This document shows positions 8,198 through 19,100 of a stretch of DNA of 64,000 nucleotides, piece after piece. Within the stretch, counting starts at the first letter, position 1, and every line of letters starts with the position of its first letter. Source of the stretch: Neobacillus sp. PS3-34 (lineage in GTDB: Bacteria; Bacillota; Bacilli; Bacillales; Cytobacillaceae); assembly GCF_030915465.1 (NCBI RefSeq), contig NZ_CP133267.1, forward strand, positions 1,426,001 through 1,490,000, read 5' to 3'. The notes beneath the pieces are model-generated. The model did no database searches. It was not told where the DNA came from and saw only the letters and a list, made by a program, of their open reading frames with translations. Both the position numbers and the translations under genes were made by a program.

Positions 8198-9109
8198 TTA
8201 TGCTACATCATGGCCAATTGATGCAATCCAAATTTTGAACCATTGCTCACGTGACAATTTTATTTTTACTGATTCTGCAGCGGCTGTGATCCGTTCAATT
8301 TTCCCAGATCCAACTATTGGTATGATTCGTGCGGGATGATTTAGCAGCCAAGCATACATGAGCTTGTCAACGGAATCAACCCCTGTCTCTTCCCCAACCT
8401 CTGTCAGAACACGGCGAAGCTCTGCTGTATCTAAATGGTCCCAAGAGAAGATTTTACCGCCCGCTAAAGGCGACCATGCCATCGGGGCAATCCTGTTCTC
8501 CAGGCAATGCTCTATCGTCCCATCCTGAAAAGTATCAACATGCATAGCAGATATTTCTACCTGATTTGTTACAAGTGGAAAATCCAAATAACTTTGTAGC
8601 ATGTTAATTTGTGAAGGAGTAAAATTTGAAACACCGAAATACTTAACTTTTCCTTGTTGTTTTAGGATTGAAAATGCTTCAGCAACTTCTTCAGGATTCA
8701 TATATGGATCCGGACGATGGATTAAAAGGACATCAATAAAATCTGTTTTTAAATTATTCAGTGATTGTTCTGCAGACATAATAATATGTTCACGGCTTGT
8801 ATCATAACGCTTCACGCTGCGTTCTGGAAATTTGGAAGATAATAATTTTATTCCGCATTTGGTGACAATCTGCATCTTGTCCCTTAAAGTCGGGTCCAGC
8901 TCAAGTGCCTTCCCAAACAAGCTCTCACACGTATAATCTCCATATATATCCGCATGGTCGAAGGTTGTAATTCCCAGCTCCAAGCATTGCTCTATGAGGC
9001 TTACAGTCTCTTCCGCTGACATATCCCACTCAGCCAGGCGCCACAGTCCATGCACAATTCGAGAAAAGGATAAATCTTCAGCCATTTTCACTCTTTCCAC
9101 TTTAATCAT
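8198..9109 (-). CDS. Aldo/keto reductase (YcsN/YdhF type)
   Basis: A 303-residue NAD(P)H-dependent oxidoreductase with the (beta/alpha)8 barrel motifs: GITTFDHADIYGDYTCE with catalytic Asp and Tyr, the lysine in MQIVTKCGIK, DVLLIHRPDP with His, and the cofactor loop near IIPIVGSGK. I chose ATG 9109, which gives MIKVERVKMAEDLSFSRIVHG, aligning with the start of E. coli YdhF. The longer frame to 9217 adds a Cys-rich tail unlike the family. ATG 9085 is an alternative. Physiological substrate unknown. Confidence 0.85.
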   Translation of the reverse strand: MIKVERVKMAEDLSFSRIVHGLWRLAEWDMSAEETVSLIEQCLELGITTFDHADIYGDYTCESLFGKALELDPTLRDKMQIVTKCGIKLLSSKFPERSVKRYDTSREHIIMSAEQSLNNLKTDFIDVLLIHRPDPYMNPEEVAEAFSILKQQGKVKYFGVSNFTPSQINMLQSYLDFPLVTNQVEISAMHVDTFQDGTIEHCLENRIAPMAWSPLAGGKIFSWDHLDTAELRRVLTEVGEETGVDSVDKLMYAWLLNHPARIIPIVGSGKIERITAAAESVKIKLSREQWFKIWIASIGHDVA

Positions 9110-9324
9110 CCTCTCACTCAATATATTCCTTCTGCACTTTACCGAAATAACAAATGAATTGCAACAAATATCATTCAAAAAACAGTAACTACTTAGGTAC
9201 CAGAAAAAAGAGCCCACACCAAAAGATGGTTTGAGCCTTTAAAGAAGATGTTAATTTTGCAACTAGGACCATCAGGATCCGTTCTTATCTGTTGGGAGAT
9301 TAGGTTAAACATCCGGCCTGAAAA

Positions 9325-9513
9325 ATAGACGGAAAATTTCCGTCTAATCATTAAATTGGATTGAAAACAGCTTAAATAGACGGAGAAATTCCGCCTATTT
9401 ACTTAAAAACTGCGAAAATGGGGTACTTTTCTTTGCTTAACCGGAAAACCTCCGCTTATTTCCCCCGAAATGAGCTCCATTCTGCATATAACCGGAAAAC
9501 CTCCGCTTATTTT
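9325..9513. repeat. Array of four short imperfect palindromes
   Basis: Four 24-26 bp units at 9325-9348, 9375-9400, 9438-9461 and 9489-9513. The first pair share ATAGACGGA..TTCCG and the second pair are AACCGGAAAACCTCCGCTTA. Each unit is an inverted repeat about a CGGA/TCCG core. They lie in the 640-bp gap between the aldo/keto reductase and the ECF gene. The gap also has a weak hairpin at about 9211-9243 and otherwise no coding signal. Function unknown. Confidence 0.7.
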
Positions 9514-9749
9514 AATTTCCCAGGTCACTCTTGATACCCCGTTTACTCTGGTTACTGAGAAAGGACAAACCTTCTTATTTCATACAGACTACCTACGTAG
9601 TTACAAAAAACAAATATAAATTCATTAAATATTTATGCTCTTATTACAAAATCGCCATTGACCGTAAAAATATTTCTTTACATACATGGAAAAATAGTTA
9701 AATAATGTTAATATAGGACAGAATTCATATTTTAAAGGAGTTGAAGTAT

Positions 9750-10330
9750 GTGAGAAACAGGAAAACGCTTATTCTCGTTTATTCAGCTATGGGGATCGCC
9801 TTAAACGTGGTTTTGGGAACTGTTATATCATGGTTGAAAATCCCGCTTCTTTTTTAGATACGATTGGAACAGTGTTAATTTCCGTTTTATTTGGTCCTTG
9901 GTGGGGCTCACTTACAGGCTTACTTACCAACGCTGTAATGGGAGTGACAACAGAACCTTCAGCAGTATTTTTTGGTCTTGTCAATGTAGCTATTGCTATC
10001 GTAACAGGGATTATCGCCCGAAAATTTGATTTCAAAAAATGGTATGTTGCACTGTCAACCGGTTTCTTGCTCTCAATTATCGCTCCACTTATTGGTACTC
10101 CTATTGCAGTCGCACTGTTTGGGGGTCTTAATGGCAGCGGAATGGATTTAGTTGTCTTATGGGCGCGGTCTGCTGGAGAAAGCATATTTGCTTCTACTTT
10201 CATTTCTAGAATAACAGGAAATTTTGTAGATAAAATTCTTACCTGCCTAATGATCATGTTTTTATTAAATAGAATACCTGGTGTCAAAAAAATTTACACA
10301 CAAAAGAAAGATTCTAATCATGCAGCGTAG
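9750..10330 (+). pseudogene. CD3073-like ECF transporter S component (frame break)
   Basis: Substrate-binding membrane subunit of an energy-coupling-factor vitamin importer, about 193 residues with 5-6 membrane helices. GTG 9750 follows AAAGGAG. The first 33 residues (RNRKTLILVYSAMGIALNVV...) are in one frame and the rest (LDTIGTVLISVLFGPWWGSL...) in another. One T is missing from the T-run at 9850-9855, probably a sequence error. The general ECF energizing module is not nearby. The next gene overlaps it by 11 bp and encodes a TudS-like desulfidase, a pairing known in Clostridioides difficile (CD3073/CD3072). Transported compound unknown, possibly a sulfur-containing base. Confidence 0.78.
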
Positions 10331-10784
10331 TAAACAAATACTTCTAGTTTCACATTGTATTATCAATCAGAACACTGTGATAGAAGCAGAAGCAAGAGCT
10401 CTTGGAGCAATCCCCTCTGTCATGGAATGGGCAATAGAAAAAGGTTTTGGGATTGTACAGCTGCCATGTCCTGAGTTTACATTTCTTGGTCTTGAACGCC
10501 CACCTATGACCTATGAAGAATATGACAATAAGAAGTATAGAGATCATTGTCGTAAAATACTCGAACCTTTTGTATTCCAACTGAAAGATTATATTAAAAA
10601 TGGCTATAATATAGCCGGTACTGTCGGCATTCAGAGCAGCCCTTCCTGCGACCCTGGACGTGGCGTTTTTATGGAAGAGCTGAAGTCGCTGCTGACAGAA
10701 AATCAAATTAAGATAGAAACCTTTTGGCATCTTCCTAATACAGAAGACGCCATATTTGATAGCAATCTTCACAAAGCGGATTAA
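10320..10784 (+). CDS. TudS-related putative desulfidase (CD3072-like, DUF523 relative)
   Basis: A 154-residue cytoplasmic protein with three well-placed cysteines: SHCIINQNT near residue 13, QLPCPEFTF near 45 and SPSCDPGRG near 105. They fit the three Cys that hold an Fe-S cluster in thiouracil desulfidase (TudS) and DUF523 proteins. The ATG at 10320 overlaps the end of the ECF gene (ATG inside AATCATGCAG), so translation is probably coupled. A role in removing sulfur from an imported thio-compound is inference from the family and the neighbour. Confidence 0.75.
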   Translation: MQRSKQILLVSHCIINQNTVIEAEARALGAIPSVMEWAIEKGFGIVQLPCPEFTFLGLERPPMTYEEYDNKKYRDHCRKILEPFVFQLKDYIKNGYNIAGTVGIQSSPSCDPGRGVFMEELKSLLTENQIKIETFWHLPNTEDAIFDSNLHKAD

Positions 10785-10830
10785 CCTCTCATTTCAAACA
10801 TCACAAGTAATTATTCATTCATTTAATTGC

Positions 10831-10872
10831 AAAAAAACCCAACAGACTTTCAGGGATCTGTTGGGTTTTCCA
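10831..10872. terminator. Terminator between the desulfidase and aspartase genes
   Basis: AACCCAACAGA and TCTGTTGGGTT pair around TTTCAGGGA, with A/T runs on both sides. Confidence 0.9.
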
Positions 10873-10877
10873 TTATA

Positions 10878-12320
10878 TTATACTTCCAGCAAAGTCTTAT
10901 TCTTGATTAGCTCTTTCCCTGCAATTCCAGGATCCGTCATTTCATAGGGATGCAGAATGATGTCCAATTCCACTTCTGTTAGTACCTTTTTTTCAAGGCA
11001 TAGCTCTCTAACCGATTTACCTGTTTCAATTGCTTCTTTGGCGATAGCAGCTGCCGTTTCATAGCCAACATGGGGATTGATTGCGGTTATAATTCCGACA
11101 CTATTGTTTACATAGTTCTCCATTCTCTCCCGATTGGCTTCTATGCCTTCTAGGCAATGCATGCGGAAAACGGTAAATACATTCGTCATGATTTTAATGG
11201 ATTGAAGCAGATTAAAGACTAATACCGGCTCCATAACATTAAGTTCAAATTGGCCCGCCTCAGAGGCAAGGCAAATCGTATGGTCATTGCCAATCACCTG
11301 AAATGCTACCTGATTTAAAACCTCAGCCATTACTGGGTTAACCTTACCAGGCATAATGGATGATCCTGGCTGGCGTGCAGGAAGAATTATTTCCCCTAAC
11401 CCTGTGCGGGGTCCTGAAGCCATTAGCCGCAAGTCGTTTGCGACCTTTGACATATTCATCATGCAAACCTTTAAAGCAGAAGATACTTCTAAATAGCAGT
11501 CAGTGTTTTGTGTGGCATCCACTAAATGTTCTGCCTTCTTCAACGGAAAGCCGCTTATTTCGGCAAGGCTTTCCACCACTTTTTCTATATAGTGAGGATC
11601 TGCGTTCAGCCCTGTACCGACAGCAGTTGCACCCATGTTTACTTCATAAAGATTTTCCCTAGAATGCCGGACTCTTTCAATATCTCTTTTTAGGACTCTG
11701 GCATATGCTTCAAATTCCTGTCCCAGGCGGATTGGTACTGCATCCTGGAGATGTGTCCTGCCCATCTTGATTACATCATTAAATTCAATTGCTTTTTGTT
11801 CAAAGGCTTGATGAAGCTTTTCCATAACCTCTAATAAAACTTCAAGAGAGGAAAGGACAGAAATATGGATAGCAGTTGGGAAAGCATCATTTGTTGATTG
11901 CGCCATATTAACATGGGAGTTTGGACTAATTGCATGATAGTTTCCCATCGGCTGGCCAATTAATTCAAGAGCGCGATTTGCAATGACCTCATTTGTATTC
12001 ATGTTTATGGAAGTTCCTGCTCCGCCCTGTATGGGGTCGACAATAAATTGTTCATGCCATTTTCCTTCGATCACTTCATCAGCCGCCAAAATGATAGCGC
12101 TTGCAACCTTCTCTTCAAGCTGACCGATTGAATTATTTGCAATAGCTGCTGCCTTCTTTACAATTGCCATAGCCTTTATTAGACTTTTTTCTATCTGATA
12201 GCCTGTTATTGGAAAGTTTTCAACTGCCCTTAGAGTTTGCACACCATAGTAAGCTTGAATTGGAACTTGTTTTTCACCTAAAAAGTCTTTTTCTATTCTG
12301 TATTCGGTACTCATACCCAT
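10878..12320 (-). CDS. aspA: Aspartate ammonia-lyase
   Basis: A 480-residue tetrameric lyase that splits aspartate into fumarate and ammonia. The fumarase/aspartase signature GSSIMPGKVNPV is present near residue 320, and the segments TSINMNTNEVIANRA and MAQSTNDAFPTAIH match the other active-site regions. The ATG at 12320 (MGMSTEYRIEKDFLG) has AAAGGGG eight bases upstream; the longer frame to 12434 has no homologous sequence. Monocistronic, ending at a strong terminator. Aspartase rather than fumarase is favoured by overall resemblance to B. subtilis AnsB, but asparaginase is not alongside it. Confidence 0.9.
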   Translation of the reverse strand: MGMSTEYRIEKDFLGEKQVPIQAYYGVQTLRAVENFPITGYQIEKSLIKAMAIVKKAAAIANNSIGQLEEKVASAIILAADEVIEGKWHEQFIVDPIQGGAGTSINMNTNEVIANRALELIGQPMGNYHAISPNSHVNMAQSTNDAFPTAIHISVLSSLEVLLEVMEKLHQAFEQKAIEFNDVIKMGRTHLQDAVPIRLGQEFEAYARVLKRDIERVRHSRENLYEVNMGATAVGTGLNADPHYIEKVVESLAEISGFPLKKAEHLVDATQNTDCYLEVSSALKVCMMNMSKVANDLRLMASGPRTGLGEIILPARQPGSSIMPGKVNPVMAEVLNQVAFQVIGNDHTICLASEAGQFELNVMEPVLVFNLLQSIKIMTNVFTVFRMHCLEGIEANRERMENYVNNSVGIITAINPHVGYETAAAIAKEAIETGKSVRELCLEKKVLTEVELDIILHPYEMTDPGIAGKELIKNKTLLEV

Positions 12321-12588
12321 GTTTAACGCCCCTTTGTTTACCTTAAATAATACGTTTTCTAATTTGCACATTATCATCCTACCATAACAGCGTCTATTAG
12401 AATAGATGCCTATACAGGACAATTTACTCTCCAAAAGCCGGCCATTGATCTAAATGGAAATCTATTATTTTTAGTATAAGTATTTAAAATTCAAAGGAGC
12501 ACTATTTCACAAAATATTCTTATTTTTTTGGTACCGTACGTTCATCATTTTGCCAAAATAGAGTAAAGCACCTTAAAATGAATCCCTA

Positions 12589-12898
12589 GAACAAAAGGCG
12601 CAAGCGCCCTGGTTAGCCCCGACAGGCATAAGACGAATCACGCAGTCATCCTCGGAAAAGCTATCGCTTTTCCTTCGTGCGATGCGGATGCTTCCGAAGT
12701 GTTCCTTGTCCTATTTCTGGAGTGATTTGGCTTATGACCCCGAGCTGCTCCAAGCATCACCTAAAGGTCATGCTTGGAGCAAGATATTCAAAGGTGCTAT
12801 TCAAAGGTGAAAACTGGCTGGGTGCTGGAGCTAGATTAATACAACTTGTAGAAGTTATTCACATCATTTAATTTTATAATTTCCTAGACGATAAAAAA
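12589..12898 (+). repeat. Repeat family B, copy 2 (long form)
   Basis: Same ends as copy 1, but with two inserted hairpin blocks: GGAAAAGC/GCTTTTCC, and GCTCCAAGCAT/ATGCTTGGAGC. It is nearly identical to copy 3 at 58792. The right end meets the T-tract of the histidine kinase terminator. It fills most of the 600-bp gap between aspA and the kinase gene. Confidence 0.9.
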
Positions 12899-12922
12899 AG
12901 GCCGCTTTTTAATGCGTGCCCT
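12891..12922 (-). terminator. Intrinsic terminator after the exopolysaccharide operon
   Basis: On the minus strand GGC(A)CGC pairs with GCGGCC around ATTAAAAA, followed by seven T and then ATCGTC of repeat B. Confidence 0.75.
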
Positions 12923-12933
12923 CATTGAAGTAT

Positions 12934-15825
12934 TCATACTTTCTTTACACTGTCTTCATTTTGTGGCACAAGAATTTGGCCAATCTTTCCAACCTTTAAT
13001 AGAGTCTGCATAATTGCTTTGGACAGCTGGCTTGTTTCGTATGGCTTCACTAAATATTCCTTTGCCCCTAAAGAAAAACCTTTTTCTTTATCATCGAGAG
13101 CCGAGGAAATAATGATTGGAATATGCTGAAGCCTTCTATCCTGCTTCATTTCCTTCATTAAGCTCCAACCATCCATTTCATTGTCTTCCAGCATGATGTC
13201 CAGCACTAGTGAATCCGGTATTTCATGCTTCATGTAATCCAGCGCTTCCTTTCCTCTTTTAAAAGCTGACACACTGAATCCGCTCTCCTGCAATTCCTGA
13301 ATCATTAGACCAGCAAGGCTTATATCATCTTCAACTACCATAATTTGATATCGGTCGGCTTGCTCTTTACCTTTCTCCTGTTCCATAAAGTCATCTCTTC
13401 CTTGTACTGTCGGGAATGAAACCGTAAATGTACTGCCTTTACCATACTCGGATTCCACGGAAACCTTTCCATCATGCGCTTTCATTATCTCCTGGACGAT
13501 GGCTAAACCAAGTCCCGTTCCACCTATTCTTCTTCGGTCGGAATTATCTACACGATAAAATTTAGTGAAAAGCTTGTCTAAAGAATCTTTAGGAATCCCT
13601 AATCCATTATCTTTCACATCGATTTTCACTGAATCATTTGTTAGGTATACAAGAATTTTGATCTTGCCGCCTACTGGAGAATATTTAATGGCATTATTAA
13701 TCAGGTTGGTAAATACCTGCTCGATTTTTGTTCGGTCTCCTAGAATAAGCGGATTGGAAACGCAAGATTCAAGTGTGATATCATGCTGTTCGGCGTTTAT
13801 CTTTTGCAGTTCAATGACTTTTTCAAGTATCGGTTTTAATTCAATATATTTCTTCTCATAAGTAAGTTTGCCGGCTTCCATTCTCTGTACATCCAGAAAA
13901 TCATTTATTAGAGCAGTTAGCCGCTTCGCCTCATTAAAGATGGTGGATAGGTATTTCTTTTGTCGTTCAGGCTTTAATTCACGATTGAGCATTAGCTCAG
14001 TGAAGCCAAGAATACTCGCAAGCGGAGTCCTCAGCTCATGACTTACAGTACTGACAAATTCCGATTTGATTTGGTCCACTTCATATTCTTTTGTAATATC
14101 ACGATGTACCAAAACCGTTCCCAGCTTTTCTTCACCTTTAAATAAAACCTCGCTATAGACTTTAATTATTTTTTTCCCGTCCTTCAGCCTGTAAATAAAC
14201 GTATTTTCGCTGTGAAATGTTTCTACATCAGGATGGATAGCTTTTTGGAGAAAAAGGCTGAACTCTTTTTCCTCAACGAATTCTGCCATGCGGGCTGTCC
14301 ATTCTTCCCATCCCATGCCAATTAATGATATATCTTTCTCATTAAACATTTCGCATAATTGATCATTGATTTGTAAAATCGTTCCATTTGAATTGATTAG
14401 CTGGATACCTTCCTTAATCGTATCCAGAATATCCTGATTCCTTTTACGGTCCTCTTCTGATTTTTCATAAAGAGAGATTTTATCAAGTGATATACCAATA
14501 TTTTTCGCCAGGGCCATGTACTCATCGAGGCTCGATTGCTCGAATTGATATCCGTAACGGGTAAATACCATTACAGCAGCCACATCGTCACCTGTTGATA
14601 AAACGGGCAGGTAAAGGTCATGGCAGTAAAAATCACCTTCATGGTATCCCTTTTCATGTGAGGTTAGTTCTCTTCTTATCGTAAATGGTTCTTTTACAGC
14701 AGAAAGACGTTCATACAGGCCGCTATCCATGTGATGGAGAAATTGTTTAATTCCGCTTTCAGACACACCGTATGAACCGTTCGACTTATCGGGATAAAGC
14801 GCAATAATTCCTTTTTCGGCATCAATTATTTTGCACATATTGGCTACAATGCTCTCTAAGACATCCTGTTTATCAAGGGAATTGGAAATTTGATTAATTA
14901 GCAAATTCCGGTTCTTTAATTTCTCCTCATTTTGCTTCCGAGTCTCCAATGCTTCTTCCAATTCGAGCTGCTGCGCCTGGAGTTCGTCCTGCTGGGCAAG
15001 CAGCTCTTCATTCTGTGCCATTAAGTCTTCTTCTTTTTCCTGAATCTTCCTTGCCATTTTACTGAAAGCCTGGGATAGGATGCCTATTTCGTCTTCCCGG
15101 CCAGCCCCTATCACGATAGATGCCATATGAGTACCGCTTGCAATATCATTTGCTGCCTCGGTAAATTGTGACAGCGGCTGCCCCACCTTACGGAATATGA
15201 TTCGGATAATCCTAAATACCATTAAAAGAATAACCATAATAAACACAAGAAAACCACTTTGTATAAACGTTTGAAGTTTAATTAAACGTTTAAAGTTATT
15301 GTCCAGGTTCTGATTTACAACCTTCAAATATGCTTGCAGGCTATTTTGGAAGCTGCTAACTTTTGCTGTAGCCTCCGTATTGGCCGTTTTAATCACAGCA
15401 TCCATGTTTCCATTTTCAAAATCACGGAATGCTAAGGGCAAAGTCTTAACAAAATAATAATCAGTAAACTCGGATAATTTCTTCCCTAAAAGCTTGTCCT
15501 CTTTAGAAGAATCCAACTGATTATATTTTTTAATCAAAGCCCTGATTTGCTTTTCTTCTGAAAGAGAGCGTTTCTTTAATGCAGGGTTCTTTAACGCCAG
15601 GTATCCTCTTGCATCAAAGAATGCCTGATCAAAATCTTCTTTAATTTCTCGAATAATTAGCTCCTTTGTTCTCAACTCCGTCCTTTGGGAATAATAGGAC
15701 TGATTAAGAGTATGAATCGAAAATAATAAGATTGCGGACCCTATTACAAAAACAAATAGAAAAGTCCCCATAAGGGCAACAAATTGCCTGGAAAGACTTC
15801 TTTTTAGATAGTCATTAATTTTCAT
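12934..15825 (-). CDS. Hybrid sensor histidine kinase/response regulator
   Basis: A 963-residue membrane kinase. In order: membrane helix 14-36; extracellular helical sensor 40-185; membrane helix 189-211; HAMP about 212-265; Gln/Glu-rich coiled coil 265-305; GAF about 310-455; PAS 465-580; HisKA with phospho-acceptor His596 in VSHELRTPLASI; ATPase with N-box near 707-716, DNGLGIP at 739 and GGTGLGLA at 768; C-terminal receiver with Asp876. All catalytic residues are present. Its start overlaps the stop of the CheY-like gene by 11 bp, so it is the last gene of the operon that begins with the diguanylate cyclase. A phosphorelay to that cyclase's Hpt domain is my inference. Confidence 0.92.
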   Translation of the reverse strand: MKINDYLKRSLSRQFVALMGTFLFVFVIGSAILLFSIHTLNQSYYSQRTELRTKELIIREIKEDFDQAFFDARGYLALKNPALKKRSLSEEKQIRALIKKYNQLDSSKEDKLLGKKLSEFTDYYFVKTLPLAFRDFENGNMDAVIKTANTEATAKVSSFQNSLQAYLKVVNQNLDNNFKRLIKLQTFIQSGFLVFIMVILLMVFRIIRIIFRKVGQPLSQFTEAANDIASGTHMASIVIGAGREDEIGILSQAFSKMARKIQEKEEDLMAQNEELLAQQDELQAQQLELEEALETRKQNEEKLKNRNLLINQISNSLDKQDVLESIVANMCKIIDAEKGIIALYPDKSNGSYGVSESGIKQFLHHMDSGLYERLSAVKEPFTIRRELTSHEKGYHEGDFYCHDLYLPVLSTGDDVAAVMVFTRYGYQFEQSSLDEYMALAKNIGISLDKISLYEKSEEDRKRNQDILDTIKEGIQLINSNGTILQINDQLCEMFNEKDISLIGMGWEEWTARMAEFVEEKEFSLFLQKAIHPDVETFHSENTFIYRLKDGKKIIKVYSEVLFKGEEKLGTVLVHRDITKEYEVDQIKSEFVSTVSHELRTPLASILGFTELMLNRELKPERQKKYLSTIFNEAKRLTALINDFLDVQRMEAGKLTYEKKYIELKPILEKVIELQKINAEQHDITLESCVSNPLILGDRTKIEQVFTNLINNAIKYSPVGGKIKILVYLTNDSVKIDVKDNGLGIPKDSLDKLFTKFYRVDNSDRRRIGGTGLGLAIVQEIMKAHDGKVSVESEYGKGSTFTVSFPTVQGRDDFMEQEKGKEQADRYQIMVVEDDISLAGLMIQELQESGFSVSAFKRGKEALDYMKHEIPDSLVLDIMLEDNEMDGWSLMKEMKQDRRLQHIPIIISSALDDKEKGFSLGAKEYLVKPYETSQLSKAIMQTLLKVGKIGQILVPQNEDSVKKV

Positions 15826-16183
15826 TGAGAATTTCCTCTATTTTTTCTAAAAGATCCAAAGGGCTAAATGGCTTTGCCATAAAATGATTTGCCCCTGCCT
15901 GGAGGATTTTTTCCTGTTCAAACTTTTGGCTTTTTGCTGATAGCATTAAAATTTGAATTTCCTGATTTGCCTGGTCAGACCTTACTTTTTCAATGATTTC
16001 AAGGCCAGTAAATACTGGCATCATATAATCCAGAATAATCAAATCATATTCATTTTTGATAATTAGATTTAACGCTTCCTGTCCATCTGCCGCTTCATCT
16101 ACAACGTAATCTTCATCTTCAAGTGTATCCGTGATAAGCATTCTTAATATTTCCTCGTCCTCTGCCAACAAAATTCTTTTCAT
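15815..16183 (-). CDS. Single-domain response regulator (CheY-like)
   Basis: A 122-residue stand-alone receiver with the acidic pair near residues 8-9 (LLAEDEE), phospho-acceptor Asp52 in LIILDYMMP, switch Ser in MLSAKS and Lys in FMAKPFSP. No output domain, so it must act by contact or pass phosphate on. It is 5 bp after the glycosidase-like gene and overlaps the hybrid kinase gene, so all three are cotranscribed. It could be a shuttle or a phosphate sink for the kinase. Confidence 0.9.
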   Translation of the reverse strand: MKRILLAEDEEILRMLITDTLEDEDYVVDEAADGQEALNLIIKNEYDLIILDYMMPVFTGLEIIEKVRSDQANQEIQILMLSAKSQKFEQEKILQAGANHFMAKPFSPLDLLEKIEEILNEN

Positions 16184-16188
16184 TTTCC

Positions 16189-19100
16189 TTATTCCCCAAT
16201 TTCAACTGTATGATATAGGTTTCTCATTATTTGGTAGGATACCTTAAGCCGTTCGTAAAAAGCTGGCTCGTCCCACTCTTTCCATTTGTATATATAAGCA
16301 TCCTTTTGATTAATCTGGTTATTGACTATTTGCGGAAACGATCCCTGGACTTGCCCATTTTCTGTTTCAACTGCTGCAAGCCGGATTCCTTCTGTCTTTT
16401 CACTCCCCGTTAGACCACTTCTCCACAAATCACCCATTACTTCCTTTAAGCTGGGATCCTTGACATTAAGTAGCTGCCAGGGGATTCTTCCTTCAATCGT
16501 TTTATGATCCTTGCTAATGCTTATATCGGTTAAAGAATCAAAACCTTTATGAAATGGATTTGCATCACCGAACTTGAGAAGGCCTGTTTCATAATCCTGA
16601 AAAGGAATAACCTTACCCGTTTGGGGAATTTTTAATTCTTTATTAAGCGCAAGTCGGATTGGATGGAATACACCATTATTTTTTTTATTGGCGTAGCTTT
16701 TTTGAGGGATCATTTTTAAAATCTGGCCGTACTGATAATAGAAGCTGTCATAGTAACTGTCTACAAGTACTCTTGAACTTTCAGTTCTGCTGATTTTAAT
16801 AAGAAAATCAATTCCATAGTCTGTTTTCAACTTTTCTCGATTCCCTATCGGAATGGAGGTTTGTCCCTGATCGGCTTTTGTGTCTAACAGAAGATACATG
16901 TCCTGCTTCTGCAAATTAACAGGTTTATTAAAAGTTAGCAGGAAGTAAAGATAAGCCGGATCAGATGAAATGCTTACCCTTCGCAATCGGTCTTGTTGAT
17001 CCTTTGAAACATATGCAGGCTTCGTTCCTGCTTTCTCCCAATCTCCTGCTTGTCCATCAACCAAAATTGATGTGTCCTTTTTCCCAGGTTCGAAACCTAA
17101 TACTCCAAAGTGCTGCTCGTTTGTCTGCATATTAGACCAATAAGGCCTTCGATCAGAATTATCAAAATCCATTGTATTCCATGTCCGCTTGAACCACTCA
17201 TCCTGCCAGGTGAAAACCAGTCCTCCTGCATAGCCTTCATCAACGATAGAATGGAAAAGACGGGCATCAATCTGGCCCTGCTCCTTTTCTGAATGGAAGC
17301 CCTGGTTCATACCGAAGGCGTTGCGGTGAGTCAGCCCGCGGGAAGCAGGTACCCCAAATTCCGCCACAAGTACCGGCATGTGATGCGCCTTAATCAGGTC
17401 GTGCAAATAACCTGCATAGCTATTCTTTTTCCCTCTCGAGTCGACAAATTTTAAATAATTTTCATCATAATTAAGGAAATCGGGATAATACGGATAAACA
17501 TGGTAGGAAGCAAATAACCCTGCCTTGAAAGCTTCTGTCTTATTGATATGATTTGGATTAACAGAAACAAGATCTTCCTTTTGAAGGGGTTGGCCGGATG
17601 CTTCAGCAAATCAGTCGTTACCCAGTTCGTAAAACTCATGGAATGCTGCCATTTATATTGCTCTGTTTCGTATTGAGCAGCATAGTCCATCATTTGTGCA
17701 AGCCAGGTTTCAAATGGCGAAGCACTTTCTGTTTTAAAGTAATTACCCGAAAACTGATGTACCTCCCCATTCTTCAAATTGGTTTGTGTAACCATTTGTG
17801 GATCCCATTCTATGCCGACAATAAAACCAAGAACATACTTGGAAATATCATATTTGTACAAACCGGATGCATGTCCCGGCCGCGCAGGAATATTTGCATT
17901 CCCATGGATGATGTCTACCATATGCTTGATTTCAGTACGGGCATCCTCCATATTTTCCTTTGCAAATGCATTTTGCGATTTCACCAGGTTTTCCTCATTC
18001 ACCCATGAACCATGAAAAAGATATAACGGCTTTTTAGCCGTCTGGTTATATTCATAAAATGCTTCATAAAAAGCAGGCGGATGCAAGGTATACACCCTGA
18101 TAGCATTGGCATTCATCCGTCCAATCGCCTGGAACCACCTTAGATATTCATCCTTGGAAATAGCTGCTTCACCAGGAAAATTACCAGGCTTTCCAATTCC
18201 CATATTTACACCTTTAATTAAAAAGTCCTTCCACTTTCCATTCTTTTGAATTTGGATGTAGGCCTTCCCTGTACGGCTATTTGTTGTTATTCCATCTTTT
18301 TCAGTAAGCTCTACTTTATCCTGTTTTATCGTTTGATGGATTCCATTTTTCAATAATTCCTTCATCATTGGGACATATGCATGCCAATAGAAGGAATCCG
18401 CCGAGCTAAAATTTCGCTTCCAGACATCCAGACCTTTTGTTTGATAGATTCCTGGAACTTCCGCTTCATCCGCATAATCTCCAGCAAAATAGTAAGATGT
18501 ATATTTTGCATTCTGATGCGAAATAATGGCCGGGAAGCTGGTTGGGATACCATACCCCTCTAGCAGAGCCTTTGCCTTTTTATTTACTGGGAGCTTATAT
18601 GACGCCAGTACCTCATCCTGATTTCTTGCTTCATTGATATCAAACCAGTATTTATAATTTGAAGAGATATTCTCCTTAAAGCGTTTCTTTCCTCGCTCAG
18701 TTAATTGGAACTGCGCCCCCTGCCCATTAAATCCTTTTGTCCTATGACCACCACAAAATCGTTTTGATTGACTAAAATAAAACCGCCGCCTGAGAAATTC
18801 CACTTCTTATTAACTTCGTATTTTTTCTTCACCCACTCCGGCACTTCGATGCTATTGAGATCAGTAAAATACCTTCCTATCCACCCGGACCAATCAAGAT
18901 TTAATAGGTTTGATATTTTTGTCCTTACCTTTTCAGACGTGGGGCTTCCAAATGTATTAAACTCAGCTATCAGCGTTTTTCCGCTCTTTTTCATTAAGGC
19001 ATTTTCAATCTTATCCACTTCTTCTGATTGAAGGCCCCCATAGAGGCTTTCTGATCTCTTTCCTGTCTTGTTCTTACCGAAGAATTCCTGTTTATACACT

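Noticed and set aside
9325..9513. CRISPR-like array of palindromes
   Set aside because: Units differ in sequence, spacing varies and there are only four.
9823..10287. 154-codon minus-strand frame
   Set aside because: Antisense of the ECF S-component gene; the plus-strand product has family motifs and this one does not.
12677..12871. 64-codon frame repeated at 58770-59075
   Set aside because: It is the translation of the long form of repeat B; its recurrence reflects the repeat, not a protein family.
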